NCBI GenBank assembly: GCA_017962495.1
Contig: JAGCVH010000029.1
Location: 1-37,315 of the forward strand
Source: Bacteroidaceae bacterium
GTDB taxonomy: Bacteria > Bacteroidota > Bacteroidia > Bacteroidales > Bacteroidaceae
Reading direction: 5' to 3'
DNA length: 37,315 bases
Below the pieces are notes generated by a model. It was given only the letters and a program-made list of their open reading frames with translations, made no database searches and was not told where the DNA came from. The position numbers were made by a program, and so were the translations under genes. Every line of letters begins with the position of its first letter. Position 1 is the stretch's first letter. This document shows positions 1 to 8,402 of the stretch, one piece after another.

Positions 1-20
1 CTTTTTCTCTCTTGCTTGTG

Positions 21-92
<72 letters not shown>

Positions 93-105
93 GTCGCTGT
101 GTTAA

Positions 106-181
106 TGGAGCGGAAGACGGGGCTCAAACCCGCGACCCCCAGCTTGGAAGGCTAGTGCTCTATCGACTGAGCTACTTCCGC
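106..181 (-). tRNA. tRNA-Gly (anticodon TCC)
   Basis: Minus-strand cloverleaf: the acceptor stem GCGGAAG pairs with CTTCCGC, the anticodon loop contains TCC (reads GGA/GGG), and the T-loop is GGTTTGAGCC. Discriminator T is followed by an encoded CCA (106-108), unlike the two Thr tRNAs. It is third in the Thr-Tyr-Gly-Thr cluster. Confidence 0.96.
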
Positions 182-213
182 AAAATCCGCAGTTTCCTGC
201 GTTGTTCAATATG

Positions 214-299
214 TGGTGGGTGGTGATGGATTCGAACCACCGAAGGCGTAAGCCAGCAGATTTACAGTCTGCCCCATTTGGCCACTCTGGTAACCACCC
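214..299 (-). tRNA. tRNA-Tyr (anticodon GTA)
   Basis: Minus-strand class II tRNA with a long variable arm, as expected for bacterial tyrosine tRNA. The acceptor stem GGGTGGT pairs with ACCACCC, the anticodon arm is CAGACTGTAAATCTG with GTA, and the T-loop is GGTTCGAATCC. Discriminator A is followed by an encoded CCA (214-216). It is second in the cluster. Confidence 0.96.
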
Positions 300-334
300 A
301 ACTTTTAATTTTTCAATGAGCGTAGGCGCTTTTG

Positions 335-408
335 AGCCTCTTGTCGGATTCGAACCAACGACCCCGAGATTACAAATCACGTGCTCTGGCCAACTGAGCT
401 AAAGAGGC
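335..408 (-). tRNA. tRNA-Thr (anticodon TGT)
   Basis: Minus-strand cloverleaf: the acceptor stem GCCTCTT pairs with AAGAGGC, the anticodon loop contains TGT (reads ACA/ACG), and the T-loop is GGTTCGAATCC. No CCA is encoded. It is the first gene of the tRNA cluster and lies about 40 bases downstream of a consensus promoter at 452-483. Confidence 0.96.
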
Positions 409-451
409 AATTTGCACGCCGAATTGTGGCCATTAAGCCGCTAATCGGCTG

Positions 452-483
452 CAAAATTAGGGATTATTTGCGAAACCGCCAAA
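452..483 (-). promoter_or_regulatory. Promoter of the tRNA(-tuf) operon
   Basis: On the minus strand the -33 box TTTG (480-483) and the -7 box TAATTTTG (452-459) are 20 bases apart. This matches the Bacteroidota housekeeping consensus TTTG-N19-21-TAnnTTTG. Transcription would start near 446. A small GCCG/CGGC hairpin (434-448) lies at the predicted start. The site is downstream of hpf, so the tRNAs can be expressed independently of the rpsU operon. Confidence 0.75.
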
Positions 484-498
484 AGATTAGGCGTTTTT

Positions 499-795
499 TT
501 AGCGATTTTTCTTATCCTTGTACTTTTCAAGCTGTCTTGTGAGCATATCGCAGCACTGATCGACGCCTTCTTCAAACGTATCGGCCACCTTTTGAGCATA
601 GAGCTCGCTACCGGGCACTGCAAGGCGAAGGGCTACCTCCTTGTTCATAGCCGTTTCAGGCTTCACAACTTTCAGTGATACTTCTGCCTTCTTTATTTCG
701 TCACAGAATCTGTTGAGTTTCGACACGCGCTTCTGGATGTAGTCTTGCAACTTTTCTCCAGCTTCGAAATGGATGGTCTGAACCTTTATTTCCAT
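499..795 (-). CDS. hpf: Ribosome hibernation promoting factor, short HPF type
   Basis: This 98-residue protein fits the single-domain HPF/RaiA (sigma-54 modulation protein) family. It begins with the typical MEIKVQTIHFEAGEKLQDYI strand-helix pattern, followed by the usual beta-alpha-beta-beta-beta-alpha order and a lysine-rich C-terminus (YKDKKNR). HPF binds the 30S decoding region and silences ribosomes when growth stops. It lacks the C-terminal dimerisation domain of long HPF. It is the last gene of the rpsU-xer-hpf group, 12 bases after the recombinase gene. The ATG at 795 directly precedes the conserved first strand, so the start is secure. Family assignment is from the sequence; the function is from the family. 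Confidence 0.93.
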   Translation of the reverse strand: MEIKVQTIHFEAGEKLQDYIQKRVSKLNRFCDEIKKAEVSLKVVKPETAMNKEVALRLAVPGSELYAQKVADTFEEGVDQCCDMLTRQLEKYKDKKNR

Positions 796-807
796 AGTTC
801 TAAACTT

Positions 808-1698
808 TTATTTGGCTCGCGGATGAGCCTGGTTATACATTCGTTTCAATTCCTCGAAGGTCGTATGTGTGTATATCTCTGTTGTGCTCAGGCTTTCGTG
901 TCCTAGCAATTCTTTTACGCTCTGCAGGTCTGCCCTATTGTTCAGCATGGCTGTCGCAAAGGAGTGGCGCAGCACGTGAGGCGAACATTTCTTCAGTGTG
1001 GTCACCATCGACAGGTATCGCTTTACGGTCTGGTATATCTGACCCGATTTCATTCGCTCTCCTGTCTTTAGGTTCACCAATACGGCATTGGTTTGTATGC
1101 GACCTGCCATTTCCTTTTCCAGCCTCTGCCGGTATTCGGAAAGAGCGTTTCTAAGTTCTTCGCCGAAAGGCACCACGCGCTGTTTCTGTCGTTTGCCGGT
1201 CACCTTGAACTGTCGCTCTGTCAAGTCCACGTCGGCCCAGTTAAGCCCGAATAGTTCCGAACGCCGTATGCCTGTTGAATAGAGGATAAGCAGAACCAAA
1301 CGGTCTCTCTGCCCTTTCAGGTCTTCGGAGAAATACTCTCCGTCCAGCAAGCTATCCATCTCCCCTTCCCTCACGAACTGCGGCAGAGGCTTGTCCTTTT
1401 TGGGGCCTTGCAACAGGTGTGTAGGGTCTTTCGCAACTACGCCAGAGCGAAGCAGGTAGCGGTAGAAGGACTTCAGTGCACTGAGTTTCTTACACACGGT
1501 GCGAGCGGTATTGCCCCGCTCCATGAGGTCCACCATCCAGTCGCGCACCACATCCTCGTCGAGGTTGGTCCATGTGAGGTTTTCGTCCTGCTCGTGCAGA
1601 TAGTTTTCCAACTCTTCCAGACATGTCTGGTAGGTGGTGACCGTCTGCGGTGTGCGGTTCACCTCACTTCTCAGGTACGCGAGGAAGGCATTGACCAC
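808..1698 (-). CDS. Tyrosine recombinase, XerC/XerD type
   Basis: The 296 residues match the usual Xer length of about 300. An N-terminal SAM-like core-binding domain spans about residues 1-85 and the catalytic domain about 105-290. The active-site set is visible: Arg145 in STGIRRSEL, Lys172 in the GKRQKQR hairpin, His241 and Arg244 in HVLRHS, His267 in LGHES and nucleophile Tyr276 in TEIYTH. Xer enzymes resolve chromosome dimers at dif. The gene sits 4 bases after rpsU and 12 before hpf, so it is cotranscribed with translation genes and is not on a mobile element. This housekeeping context argues against a phage or transposon integrase. XerC and XerD cannot be told apart from the sequence alone, and a role in inversions rather than dimer resolution is possible. 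Confidence 0.92.
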   Translation of the reverse strand: MVNAFLAYLRSEVNRTPQTVTTYQTCLEELENYLHEQDENLTWTNLDEDVVRDWMVDLMERGNTARTVCKKLSALKSFYRYLLRSGVVAKDPTHLLQGPKKDKPLPQFVREGEMDSLLDGEYFSEDLKGQRDRLVLLILYSTGIRRSELFGLNWADVDLTERQFKVTGKRQKQRVVPFGEELRNALSEYRQRLEKEMAGRIQTNAVLVNLKTGERMKSGQIYQTVKRYLSMVTTLKKCSPHVLRHSFATAMLNNRADLQSVKELLGHESLSTTEIYTHTTFEELKRMYNQAHPRAK

Positions 1699-1702
1699 AC
1701 GC

Positions 1703-1894
1703 TTAATCCTCTACGCGATTCAGCTGCTGAACGTAGATAGCACGCTCCTTGGCAAGGCGCTTCAGTACAGAGGGCTTGTCGAACTGCTGACGGGAACGGA
1801 GTTCCTTCATTATACCAGTTTTTTCAAACTTTCTCTTGAACTTTTTCAGGGCGCGCTCGATGTTCTCGCCCTCTTTTACAGGTACTACAATCAT
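1703..1894 (-). CDS. rpsU: 30S ribosomal protein bS21
   Basis: This 63-residue basic protein starts MIVVPVKEGENIERALKKFKRKFEKTG, the diagnostic bS21 beginning, and is rich in Lys/Arg helices. bS21 is part of the small-subunit platform near the anti-Shine-Dalgarno sequence; in Bacteroidota it helps to sequester that sequence, which fits the absence of clear ribosome binding sites in this window. It is the first gene of the rpsU-xer-hpf operon, about 70 bases downstream of a consensus promoter (1963-1994). The start ATG at 1894 agrees with the family start. Confidence 0.96.
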   Translation of the reverse strand: MIVVPVKEGENIERALKKFKRKFEKTGIMKELRSRQQFDKPSVLKRLAKERAIYVQQLNRVED

Positions 1895-1962
1895 TGTTTC
1901 TTTTTTAGTTTTTATTTGTTATTAATCTATCGTCTTATGGTAGTGGCCATTATTAGCGGGTG

Positions 1963-1994
1963 CAAAGTTACTGCCTTTTTTCCGATTGTGCAAA
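1963..1994 (-). promoter_or_regulatory. Promoter of the rpsU-xer-hpf operon
   Basis: Minus strand: the -33 box TTTG (1991-1994) and the -7 box TAACTTTG (1963-1970) are separated by 20 bases, matching the Bacteroidota consensus. The predicted start near 1957 leaves a leader of about 60 bases before rpsU. Confidence 0.75.
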
Positions 1995-2103
1995 CTTTAC
2001 CTCCATTTTTTATTTCTCTGTTTTCGTTAAAGGGATATTATAATAGGAATAGCGCGCGTACGCATATGCGTGAGAGAAGGTATAAGGGGCATTTGAAGAA
2101 GAC

Positions 2104-2195
2104 TTAGGCACGACTAACATCGAACCTAGGTTCAATCAGCATCGAATATAGGTTCAATCCACATCGAACATAGGTTCATTCAACAGAAAGCATAG
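2104..2195. repeat. 22-bp phased mini-palindrome array (5 units)
   Basis: This array fills most of the 390-base gap 1895-2284. A four-base core NTAG recurs at exactly 22-base steps: TTAG 2104, CTAG 2126, ATAG 2148, ATAG 2170, ATAG 2192. In four of the five units the core is flanked by arms that pair: GAAC/GTTC, GAAT/GTTC (one wobble), GAAC/GTTC and AAGC/GCTT. Spacers also resemble each other (AATCNRCATC). Unit sequences differ, so this is not an exact tandem repeat or a CRISPR. The rest of the gap holds the rpsU promoter on one side and a terminator on the other. Confidence 0.7.
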
Positions 2196-2227
2196 GCTTC
2201 TTGTTTTAGGCATGAAAGGGGAAGAAG

Positions 2228-2262
2228 AAAGAGCCCCTCCCACTTTTGGGGAAGGGCTCTTG
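2228..2262 (-). terminator. Rho-independent-type terminator of the subtilase gene
   Basis: Read on the minus strand after the subtilase stop codon, AAGAGCCCTTCCCC pairs with GGGAGGGGCTCTT around a short AAAAGT loop. The stem has 13 pairs with one G-T and is followed by a TTTCTTCTT pyrimidine run. Confidence 0.75.
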
Positions 2263-2284
2263 TTTAGACCACTCTTCGAAGTTT

Positions 2285-5200
2285 TTACTTTCCAAGTATG
2301 TAGTTTACCAATGCCGTCACATCGGCAATCGTGATATCACCATCCTGGTTCACGTCTGCAGCCAAATGGTCGTACTGCTCCTCTGTGTCCTTGCCCAAAA
2401 TGATGTTTACCAGAGCCGTCACATCGGCAATCGAAATCTCGCCATCGCGATTCACATCACCCAACAGCACAGGCTTCTTCAGTGAAGTCTGGAAGCCGAT
2501 TTCGCAAATGTAACTGCGATAGGTTGCAGCCTCCACCTTATATACTTTCGAGGCGTCAAGGTCCGTTGCCGAAAGGACAAACGTGCCTGATGTAGCGGAA
2601 TTGCTCTCGCTCTTCACTGCAGTTGACGAAGCTATAGGCGCCCCATCGCCATTAATCGTACATTCGAATACTTTTAATGTCGCAGGATAATTGCTATTGG
2701 TTCTACTCTGTCCCAATCCCAATAGCTTCACAGCCGTTGTATTGCTTACATAGAAAGATACCGTTTCCTGAGTGTAGTTGTTCCTTGAGTTGTACCCCAT
2801 TGCACGGGCACCCGCACTTGTAAAATAAGGAGAACTACCCAAAAGTTCATTATTGCCGTTCCAAGTTGTGCCTGCGTATTTGTTACTTGTGTTATTCACA
2901 TTACTCTCTATCCACTTCTGCGGATGCTCGTTGTAATAAGTTCCTACCCAAGCACCGTAAATAGGCAAAGTCAACCAAGCCACTTCATCCTCTTCATACT
3001 CAGTGTATTTGTATAAAGAGTTGACATAAGTCTCATTCCATCCCGCCTCGTCTATCGTCGCATACTTAGCTATGTTCAGGTACGGGTCACTGGCTGTTCC
3101 TCCGTCATAAGCCGAAGCCGATAACTGGATAGTCACTGGCTCTGCGCCTTCACTCGCAAGCGTCAGAGCACCAACATAAGTACCTTCCTGCGAGGCATTG
3201 AAGGTTATGGTCACCTCTGCCCCAGCTGCTATATCTTCGGCAGAAAGTGTTGCAGGATTAACACCAAACACCCCATTAGCATCAGCAAGAGTCAGATTCA
3301 CATCAGCATTAATGAAACGTCCTGTAACAACTACGTTCTGACTCAGTTCCGTATCGACATTGGCATTGAAGGTCAATGTTTGTTTATCGACAAGAATGGT
3401 TGGAGTTGCAGGTTCGGCTATACCTGAAAGGGTAAGAACAATATTCTCTGCGCCCTCACTACTAAGCGTGATGCTACCCGTGTAACTGCCTTCCTCCAAA
3501 GGATGGAAAGTCACCACGACCTCTGCCCCACTCATGGCTTCATTAGCAGGAATCGCGGTCTTATCCACACTGAAGACTCCGTTCTCATCATTAACGGTGA
3601 CGTCGACTTCGCCTTCAAGATACTTGGCACTTACAGTAAAGGTCTGTGCTCCCTCCGTCGTTGCATAGATAGCATCAAAGGCTATCTCTGTAGGTTCAGC
3701 CATAATGGTGGGCACCTTCACAACCTCGATCGGTGTCTGGAAGCCAATCTCGTATAGATATCCACGATATATGCTTGCTTCCACCTTGTATATCTTTGAT
3801 TCATCGAGGTCGGTGGCAGAAAGAGTGAATGTTGATGTTGAAGTACTTGTGAGATTCTTTGTTGCACTTGTCGAAGCATTTACAGAACCGTCAGCACCCA
3901 TCGTACACTCATACACCTTCAAGGCTGCAGGATAGTCACTGTTGACCCCGCTTCGTCCTGTACCATAAAGCCTTACTTCCGACACATTCGTTACATAGAA
4001 GGCAACATTACGTATTACCGTGTTTGATTGAGAGTTATTACTCAATGCACGGGCAGTGGCTGAAGTGAAGTATGTTGAACTACCTGCAAAGACACCTGAT
4101 GCATTCCACGATGTACCTGCATACGTGTTCTGGTTGTCCAGACTTGTCTCGATCCAAGTTTGTGGATGTCCGCTATTGATGGTTGAACTTGATGGAGAAT
4201 ACTTAGCACCAACAAACGCACCATATAAAGGCAAGGTCAACCAAGCAACCTCGTTATCCTCATCTTCATTATACCTATATATATTATTAACCAAGGCTTT
4301 TCTCCACCCCGCCTCATCTATCGTTGCATACTTGGCAATATTCAGGTATGCATCACTTGCAGTCCCACCATCACGTGCAGTAGCCGTTAGGTTGATGGTA
4401 ACACTTGCAGCTCCAGCACTTGCCAACAACAGAGAACCTTCGAAGATTCCTTCCTCTGCCGAGTTGAATGTTATGCTAACAGAAACGCCTTCTTCCGTTG
4501 CCTCAAATGAGCTCTTGTCCACAGAGAATACACCATTGGGGTCTGTCAATGTGGCTGCAACGTTACCTGTAAGGAAACGTCCACCTACGTTTATTGTCTG
4601 GGAAACCTCTTTGTCGAGCATTGCCGTAAACTCAAGGCTTTCCTTATCGGTAACGATGGTTGGAGTGGCGGCCTCAGCCGTTCCTGTCAAAGAGATAGTT
4701 ACATCCTCTGCGTTATTGCTCGACAACGTAATTGTTCCCGTCTGCGTACCAGCACTCGTGGGTGCATAGGTAACAGTAATCTCAGCAGAAGCCACGCCAT
4801 TGGATTGAGTGATTCGAGTCTTGTCAACACTGAACACATTGCTTCCACTCTTAGAGACAGTAATATTGCCTTCCAGATTTATGCCTGTAACAGATATTGT
4901 TTCAGTATAGGTTCTCGTGGCATAGCCCTCAAATGCGAATTCCGTCTTGTCTGTTTTTATCGTGGGAGAGGAACTTGCACCCAGAATATATTTAATACCT
5001 GCCAAAGCATCTATCTTACCTTGTCCAAAGTGCGAGGCATTCGCCCCTCTGGTGTACGAATCCTTGATAGCGGTTTCCCGCATCACTTCTTTGATGTCGT
5101 TCACCGTCATGTTCTTGCCAACCTCCTTTGCCGCCTGCAACCAAAGGGCCACAATGCCGGCTACAGTTGGCGTTGCCATCGAGGTTCCCTCCATACTACC

Positions 5201-7135
5201 ATACGGGTTAGTGGTATTTGAGTTGACTCGGTACATGCCATATTCGGCAGAGTTGCCATTAATATAACTAAATTCGCCAGACGTGTCATAGTGATTTACT
5301 GCAGATACAATAGTTGCACCTGGTCCTGTAATCCATGGGTATTGCACTCCCGTAGGGCTCTCTGAAGCCGTCGCATAACTCGAGAAATAAGCAATATCAC
5401 CGATGGTTGGGAAATCAGCCGACATACTGTGCGAGGTTCCATTATAGTCAGTCACACTATTTTTCGTGACATACGCACCTACAGAGATAACGTTGGCAAT
5501 GGTTGTCTCATCGCTGACACTCATATCGTCGGAACCCGCCTTCCAATTATATCCGCTGGTTGTCAAATGATTGGTGAAATAGCCATACGTGCCTCCCCAA
5601 ACGTCTACGACAGAGCTACCGCTGATGGGATAGACCTGAATGGCAAGCGTGTATTTACTCTTATAATACGTTTCACCATTCTTTGTGGTAGTCGTCACTC
5701 CTTGCGATGTAATACCATTAGAAGAATAAAGCAGAACCTGAGTCTTATTTGAAGTTACTTGGTCATAATAGACATAAAGCGTACCCGAGTAATACGTACT
5801 TAATCCGCTAACACTTCCAGCGGATGTCACTGTCACACTTTTTTTGACTTCGCCTGTACTAGCATCCAGCACATGAATCTTTATACCCAATTTGCTTACA
5901 CTCGTAGAGCGTGCCCATGCATTAGCTATGATTCCTTGGTAAAAGTATCCAGCATCCGTATTTATATAGGTAGCAGAGCGAAGTATTGTGTTCAAAGGGC
6001 TGCTACTGCTTGCAGTGCCACTTACATGATAGCCTCCACCTTCTCCATCCTTTGACTTTCCACCATCATTCGAAGAAGCAAAAAGTGCAATGTGATTAGG
6101 ATGACTATCACCAAATAGTGAGTTATAGACATCGGCCACATCGCCTGTGCCGTCATGCGGACCAAACTGACCGCCCCAACTATTGCTGACAACAACAGGC
6201 ATATTGTTATTATCAGCATATTGAACGATTTTTGATACAGCATTGGAAAGATAGGTGTCAGCCAATCCATTTACTCCAGCCAAATAAAGGTCTGCACCTG
6301 GTGCCATACCACCATAAGTAGCATTGGCATGATTATCAGTAACAGTCACACTTGAACCATTTACGATAACACTCGAACCGCCAGCAGTGCTGGAGGTGTG
6401 TGTACCATGGTCCTCCTCCGTGTCATCAGTTGTTGGACTGCTACTGCTAAAAGTGTCGTACTCTGTAGCGCTTCTTCCATTGTAGACATAAGCGCGTTTA
6501 ATACGATAATTGCCATCCTTATCTTTAAAAGCTATATGTTGGAAATCAATGCCAGTATCAATCACACCTAACAATACGCCTGTTCCATCATACTTCTTTG
6601 TCAGTCCTTCGGCAATAGCATCAGTAGAAAGCGTTAAAATGTCATCCGTATTCGTCTTCTGGCGTGCTACATTGGTCATCAGTTTCTTTAATGGCGACAC
6701 ATTGATTCGCTTTACCTTGCTAATGCCAGCAATCTCATCAATCTTATCAACAGGAATCAAGGAGGTGTAGAGTCCATTACTAAACTTCTCTTGAATAATA
6801 ACCCCCTGCGCCTCGACCTCGCTCACACCAGCAGCATCGGCCAAACGCAGGTAAGCGGCAATATATGCCTTCCCGTCAATGGTGTCAGGCAAAGCATAAA
6901 GACGATTTGCATGTCTGTTTTTACACTGCCATGTCACATCAACAGGAATTAACCCAAGTTTTTTCTCGGCTTGGGTTTCTCGCTCAAACGAAATCTCACC
7001 ATTCAACTCTTTAAGGAACATCTGTGTCGTCACCGACAGTTTCTCCTCATTTTGTGCAAACAAATGCAACGGCTGCCCTACGAATAGAGCAAGCATCATC
7101 AAAAACGCACTTTTCAGTGCAAATCTTCTTCTCAT
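2285..7135 (-). CDS. Secreted subtilisin-family (S8) protease with dockerin-like C-terminus
   Basis: This 1616-residue protein starts with a signal peptide (about residues 1-27, ending LFAQ). Subtilase active-site residues are all visible: Asp193 in VIDTGID, His243 in EDHGTHTSS, oxyanion Asn318 in SNSWGG and Ser652 in EGTSMATP. A large insert (about 360-540) separates Asn from Ser, as in C5a-peptidase-like subtilases. Ig-like strand-rich repeats follow, each with an FSVDK-type motif, and an about 205-residue module beginning NIAKYATIDEAGW appears twice. The C-terminus has two D-x-N-x-D-G dockerin-like repeats (about 1555-1616). It acts outside the cell as an endopeptidase; its substrate is unknown. 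It has its own promoter (7259-7289) and terminator, so it is monocistronic. I see no typical T9SS sorting domain, so the route of surface attachment is uncertain. Confidence 0.9.
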   Translation of the reverse strand: MRRRFALKSAFLMMLALFVGQPLHLFAQNEEKLSVTTQMFLKELNGEISFERETQAEKKLGLIPVDVTWQCKNRHANRLYALPDTIDGKAYIAAYLRLADAAGVSEVEAQGVIIQEKFSNGLYTSLIPVDKIDEIAGISKVKRINVSPLKKLMTNVARQKTNTDDILTLSTDAIAEGLTKKYDGTGVLLGVIDTGIDFQHIAFKDKDGNYRIKRAYVYNGRSATEYDTFSSSSPTTDDTEEDHGTHTSSTAGGSSVIVNGSSVTVTDNHANATYGGMAPGADLYLAGVNGLADTYLSNAVSKIVQYADNNNMPVVVSNSWGGQFGPHDGTGDVADVYNSLFGDSHPNHIALFASSNDGGKSKDGEGGGYHVSGTASSSSPLNTILRSATYINTDAGYFYQGIIANAWARSTSVSKLGIKIHVLDASTGEVKKSVTVTSAGSVSGLSTYYSGTLYVYYDQVTSNKTQVLLYSSNGITSQGVTTTTKNGETYYKSKYTLAIQVYPISGSSVVDVWGGTYGYFTNHLTTSGYNWKAGSDDMSVSDETTIANVISVGAYVTKNSVTDYNGTSHSMSADFPTIGDIAYFSSYATASESPTGVQYPWITGPGATIVSAVNHYDTSGEFSYINGNSAEYGMYRVNSNTTNPYGSMEGTSMATPTVAGIVALWLQAAKEVGKNMTVNDIKEVMRETAIKDSYTRGANASHFGQGKIDALAGIKYILGASSSPTIKTDKTEFAFEGYATRTYTETISVTGINLEGNITVSKSGSNVFSVDKTRITQSNGVASAEITVTYAPTSAGTQTGTITLSSNNAEDVTISLTGTAEAATPTIVTDKESLEFTAMLDKEVSQTINVGGRFLTGNVAATLTDPNGVFSVDKSSFEATEEGVSVSITFNSAEEGIFEGSLLLASAGAASVTINLTATARDGGTASDAYLNIAKYATIDEAGWRKALVNNIYRYNEDEDNEVAWLTLPLYGAFVGAKYSPSSSTINSGHPQTWIETSLDNQNTYAGTSWNASGVFAGSSTYFTSATARALSNNSQSNTVIRNVAFYVTNVSEVRLYGTGRSGVNSDYPAALKVYECTMGADGSVNASTSATKNLTSTSTSTFTLSATDLDESKIYKVEASIYRGYLYEIGFQTPIEVVKVPTIMAEPTEIAFDAIYATTEGAQTFTVSAKYLEGEVDVTVNDENGVFSVDKTAIPANEAMSGAEVVVTFHPLEEGSYTGSITLSSEGAENIVLTLSGIAEPATPTILVDKQTLTFNANVDTELSQNVVVTGRFINADVNLTLADANGVFGVNPATLSAEDIAAGAEVTITFNASQEGTYVGALTLASEGAEPVTIQLSASAYDGGTASDPYLNIAKYATIDEAGWNETYVNSLYKYTEYEEDEVAWLTLPIYGAWVGTYYNEHPQKWIESNVNNTSNKYAGTTWNGNNELLGSSPYFTSAGARAMGYNSRNNYTQETVSFYVSNTTAVKLLGLGQSRTNSNYPATLKVFECTINGDGAPIASSTAVKSESNSATSGTFVLSATDLDASKVYKVEAATYRSYICEIGFQTSLKKPVLLGDVNRDGEISIADVTALVNIILGKDTEEQYDHLAADVNQDGDITIADVTALVNYILGK
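2484..3079 (-). repeat. Internal module copy B of the subtilase
   Basis: Second copy of an about 200-residue module within the subtilase, from NIAKYATIDEAGW to EIGFQTS. It shares VAWLTLP-YGA-VG, YPATLKVFEC and LSATDLDASKVYKVEA with copy A, at 3732-4343. The two copies lie about 1.26 kb apart, each after an Ig-like pair, indicating duplication of a larger block. Confidence 0.8.
3732..4343 (-). repeat. Internal module copy A of the subtilase
   Basis: First copy of the NIAKYATIDEAGW...EIGFQTP module. It differs from copy B mainly by short insertions (for example SPSSSTINSGHPQ versus NEHPQ). Function is not recognised; position after Ig-like repeats suggests a binding or spacer module. Confidence 0.8.
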
Positions 7136-7258
7136 AAATAAAGTTAGTTAGTACTCTTTTTACGCTTTTCTAATACTTAATCTATCGCAACGTGTCTCAC
7201 GACAACGAAAGGATGATAGTCTTTAAGATTCCTTTGGGGTTTTTACGACAAATTCGTG

Positions 7259-7289
7259 CAAAGGTAACGCGTTTTTGCAATAAATCAAA
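7259..7289 (-). promoter_or_regulatory. Promoter of the subtilase gene
   Basis: Minus strand: -33 TTTG (7286-7289), 19-base spacer, -7 TACCTTTG (7259-7266), matching the Bacteroidota consensus. The predicted start near 7253 gives a leader of about 115 bases, long enough to hold post-transcriptional control, though no known riboswitch is recognisable. Confidence 0.7.
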
Positions 7290-7319
7290 ACTTTTTGCTT
7301 ACTTTATTCTAACAAAGAC

Positions 7320-7350
7320 AAAAAAAGCGTTGCAGGAAACCTGCAACGCT
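7320..7350 (-). terminator. Rho-independent terminator of mdh
   Basis: Minus strand: a perfect 11-bp stem AGCGTTGCAGG/CCTGCAACGCT with a three-base loop, followed directly by seven T residues. It lies just after the mdh stop and separates mdh from the subtilase promoter. Confidence 0.92.
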
Positions 7351-7372
7351 GTACCAAGCAAGGGATTTAGGG

Positions 7373-8362
7373 TTATACCAGGTTGGGATTGTCTTTACCC
7401 CATTCTTCGACTGCGGGGATGATGCCGAGACCAATAATTTCGTCGCGCATCTTCTGCAGGTGTTCGTATGAAGCTTGCAGGGCTGCCATCTCTTCCTCCG
7501 TACCCTCGGGGGCAGTGAAGTGAACGCCATCCTTGTCAATAACACTAGGCATTGCCATCATCACATTCTTGAAACCGAAAGCGTTGACGTAACAACCAGC
7601 AGGCCAAGTGAAGGGTTCGCCACCCATAGCACCTTCAATCATCTTAACGGCTTGATAGGCTGGGCTTTGGAAAGACGAACGGCCACGCAATTTGATGATA
7701 TTGCTACCACCCTGAGTGGTCATATGCTTAATCTCTGCCCAACGCTCTGCTGACAAGGGAAGTTCGCACAAGGGCTTACCATCGATCAAAGCCTTGCTGG
7801 CAAATACTGCCATCTGCTCACCGTGGCCTCCATAGGTGTAAGCCTTCGTAACCTTATCCTGCTGAACGCCGAACTCCTGTGCCAACTGCTGTTGCAGACG
7901 CGTGCTGTCGAGAGCAGCCAAGGAAGTCAACTGGTTGGGCTTCAAGCCAGAGTGAATCAGAGCGGTCAGAGCCGTAACATCAGCGGGATTGAAGATAACA
8001 ACCACATGCTTCACATCGGGACAGTACTTCTTGATGTTCTCACCGAAATCGGCTGCAATCTGACAATTACCCTTCAGCAAATCCTCACGGGTCATACCCT
8101 CCTTACGAGGAGCGCCACCACTGGAGATAATATACTTTGCACCTGTGAAAGCCTCTTCTGCATCTACCGTGTAAGAAAGGTTTGCACCTGGAATTGCGCA
8201 GTGGCACATCTCATCATAAACACCATGAACGCCGGGCTCATAGATGTCATACAAGCAAATGTTGGGAGTCAAACCCAGCATCAACACACTCTGAACCATG
8301 TTAGAACCGATCATACCACCGGCACCAACAATCACAAGTTTTTCGTCAGTTAAAAATGTCAT
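7373..8362 (-). CDS. mdh: Malate dehydrogenase
   Basis: This is a 329-residue NAD-dependent dehydrogenase of the lactate/malate family, interconverting malate and oxaloacetate in the cytoplasm. The Rossmann start LVIVGAGGMIGSN binds NAD. The mobile loop GGAPRKEGMTREDLL carries the arginine that selects malate over lactate. LDSTR corresponds to the family LDxxR substrate-binding motif, and GGHGEQM holds the catalytic histidine. I chose the ATG at 8362 (MTFLTDEKL): the frame can be read 28 codons further upstream, but that stretch overlaps the predicted -7 promoter box at 8403-8410 and does not resemble a protein N-terminus. It is monocistronic, with a strong terminator. In Bacteroidales this enzyme feeds the fumarate-succinate branch of fermentation. 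Confidence 0.94.
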   Translation of the reverse strand: MTFLTDEKLVIVGAGGMIGSNMVQSVLMLGLTPNICLYDIYEPGVHGVYDEMCHCAIPGANLSYTVDAEEAFTGAKYIISSGGAPRKEGMTREDLLKGNCQIAADFGENIKKYCPDVKHVVVIFNPADVTALTALIHSGLKPNQLTSLAALDSTRLQQQLAQEFGVQQDKVTKAYTYGGHGEQMAVFASKALIDGKPLCELPLSAERWAEIKHMTTQGGSNIIKLRGRSSFQSPAYQAVKMIEGAMGGEPFTWPAGCYVNAFGFKNVMMAMPSVIDKDGVHFTAPEGTEEEMAALQASYEHLQKMRDEIIGLGIIPAVEEWGKDNPNLV

Positions 8363-8402
8363 AATAATTAAGGTTAAATAATGATAAAACGTTTTTGTGG
8401 CA

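Noticed and set aside
808-1698. Integrase of a mobile element
   Set aside because: It is locked between rpsU and hpf with gaps of 4 and 12 bases, and no att-like repeats or mobility genes are seen around the adjacent tRNAs.
2104-2195. Possible CRISPR array
   Set aside because: The step is only 22 bases in total, cores of four bases are conserved and the arms differ, and no cas genes are nearby.
7136-7258. Riboswitch in the long leader of the subtilase gene
   Set aside because: No stem set or conserved core of a known riboswitch could be seen.
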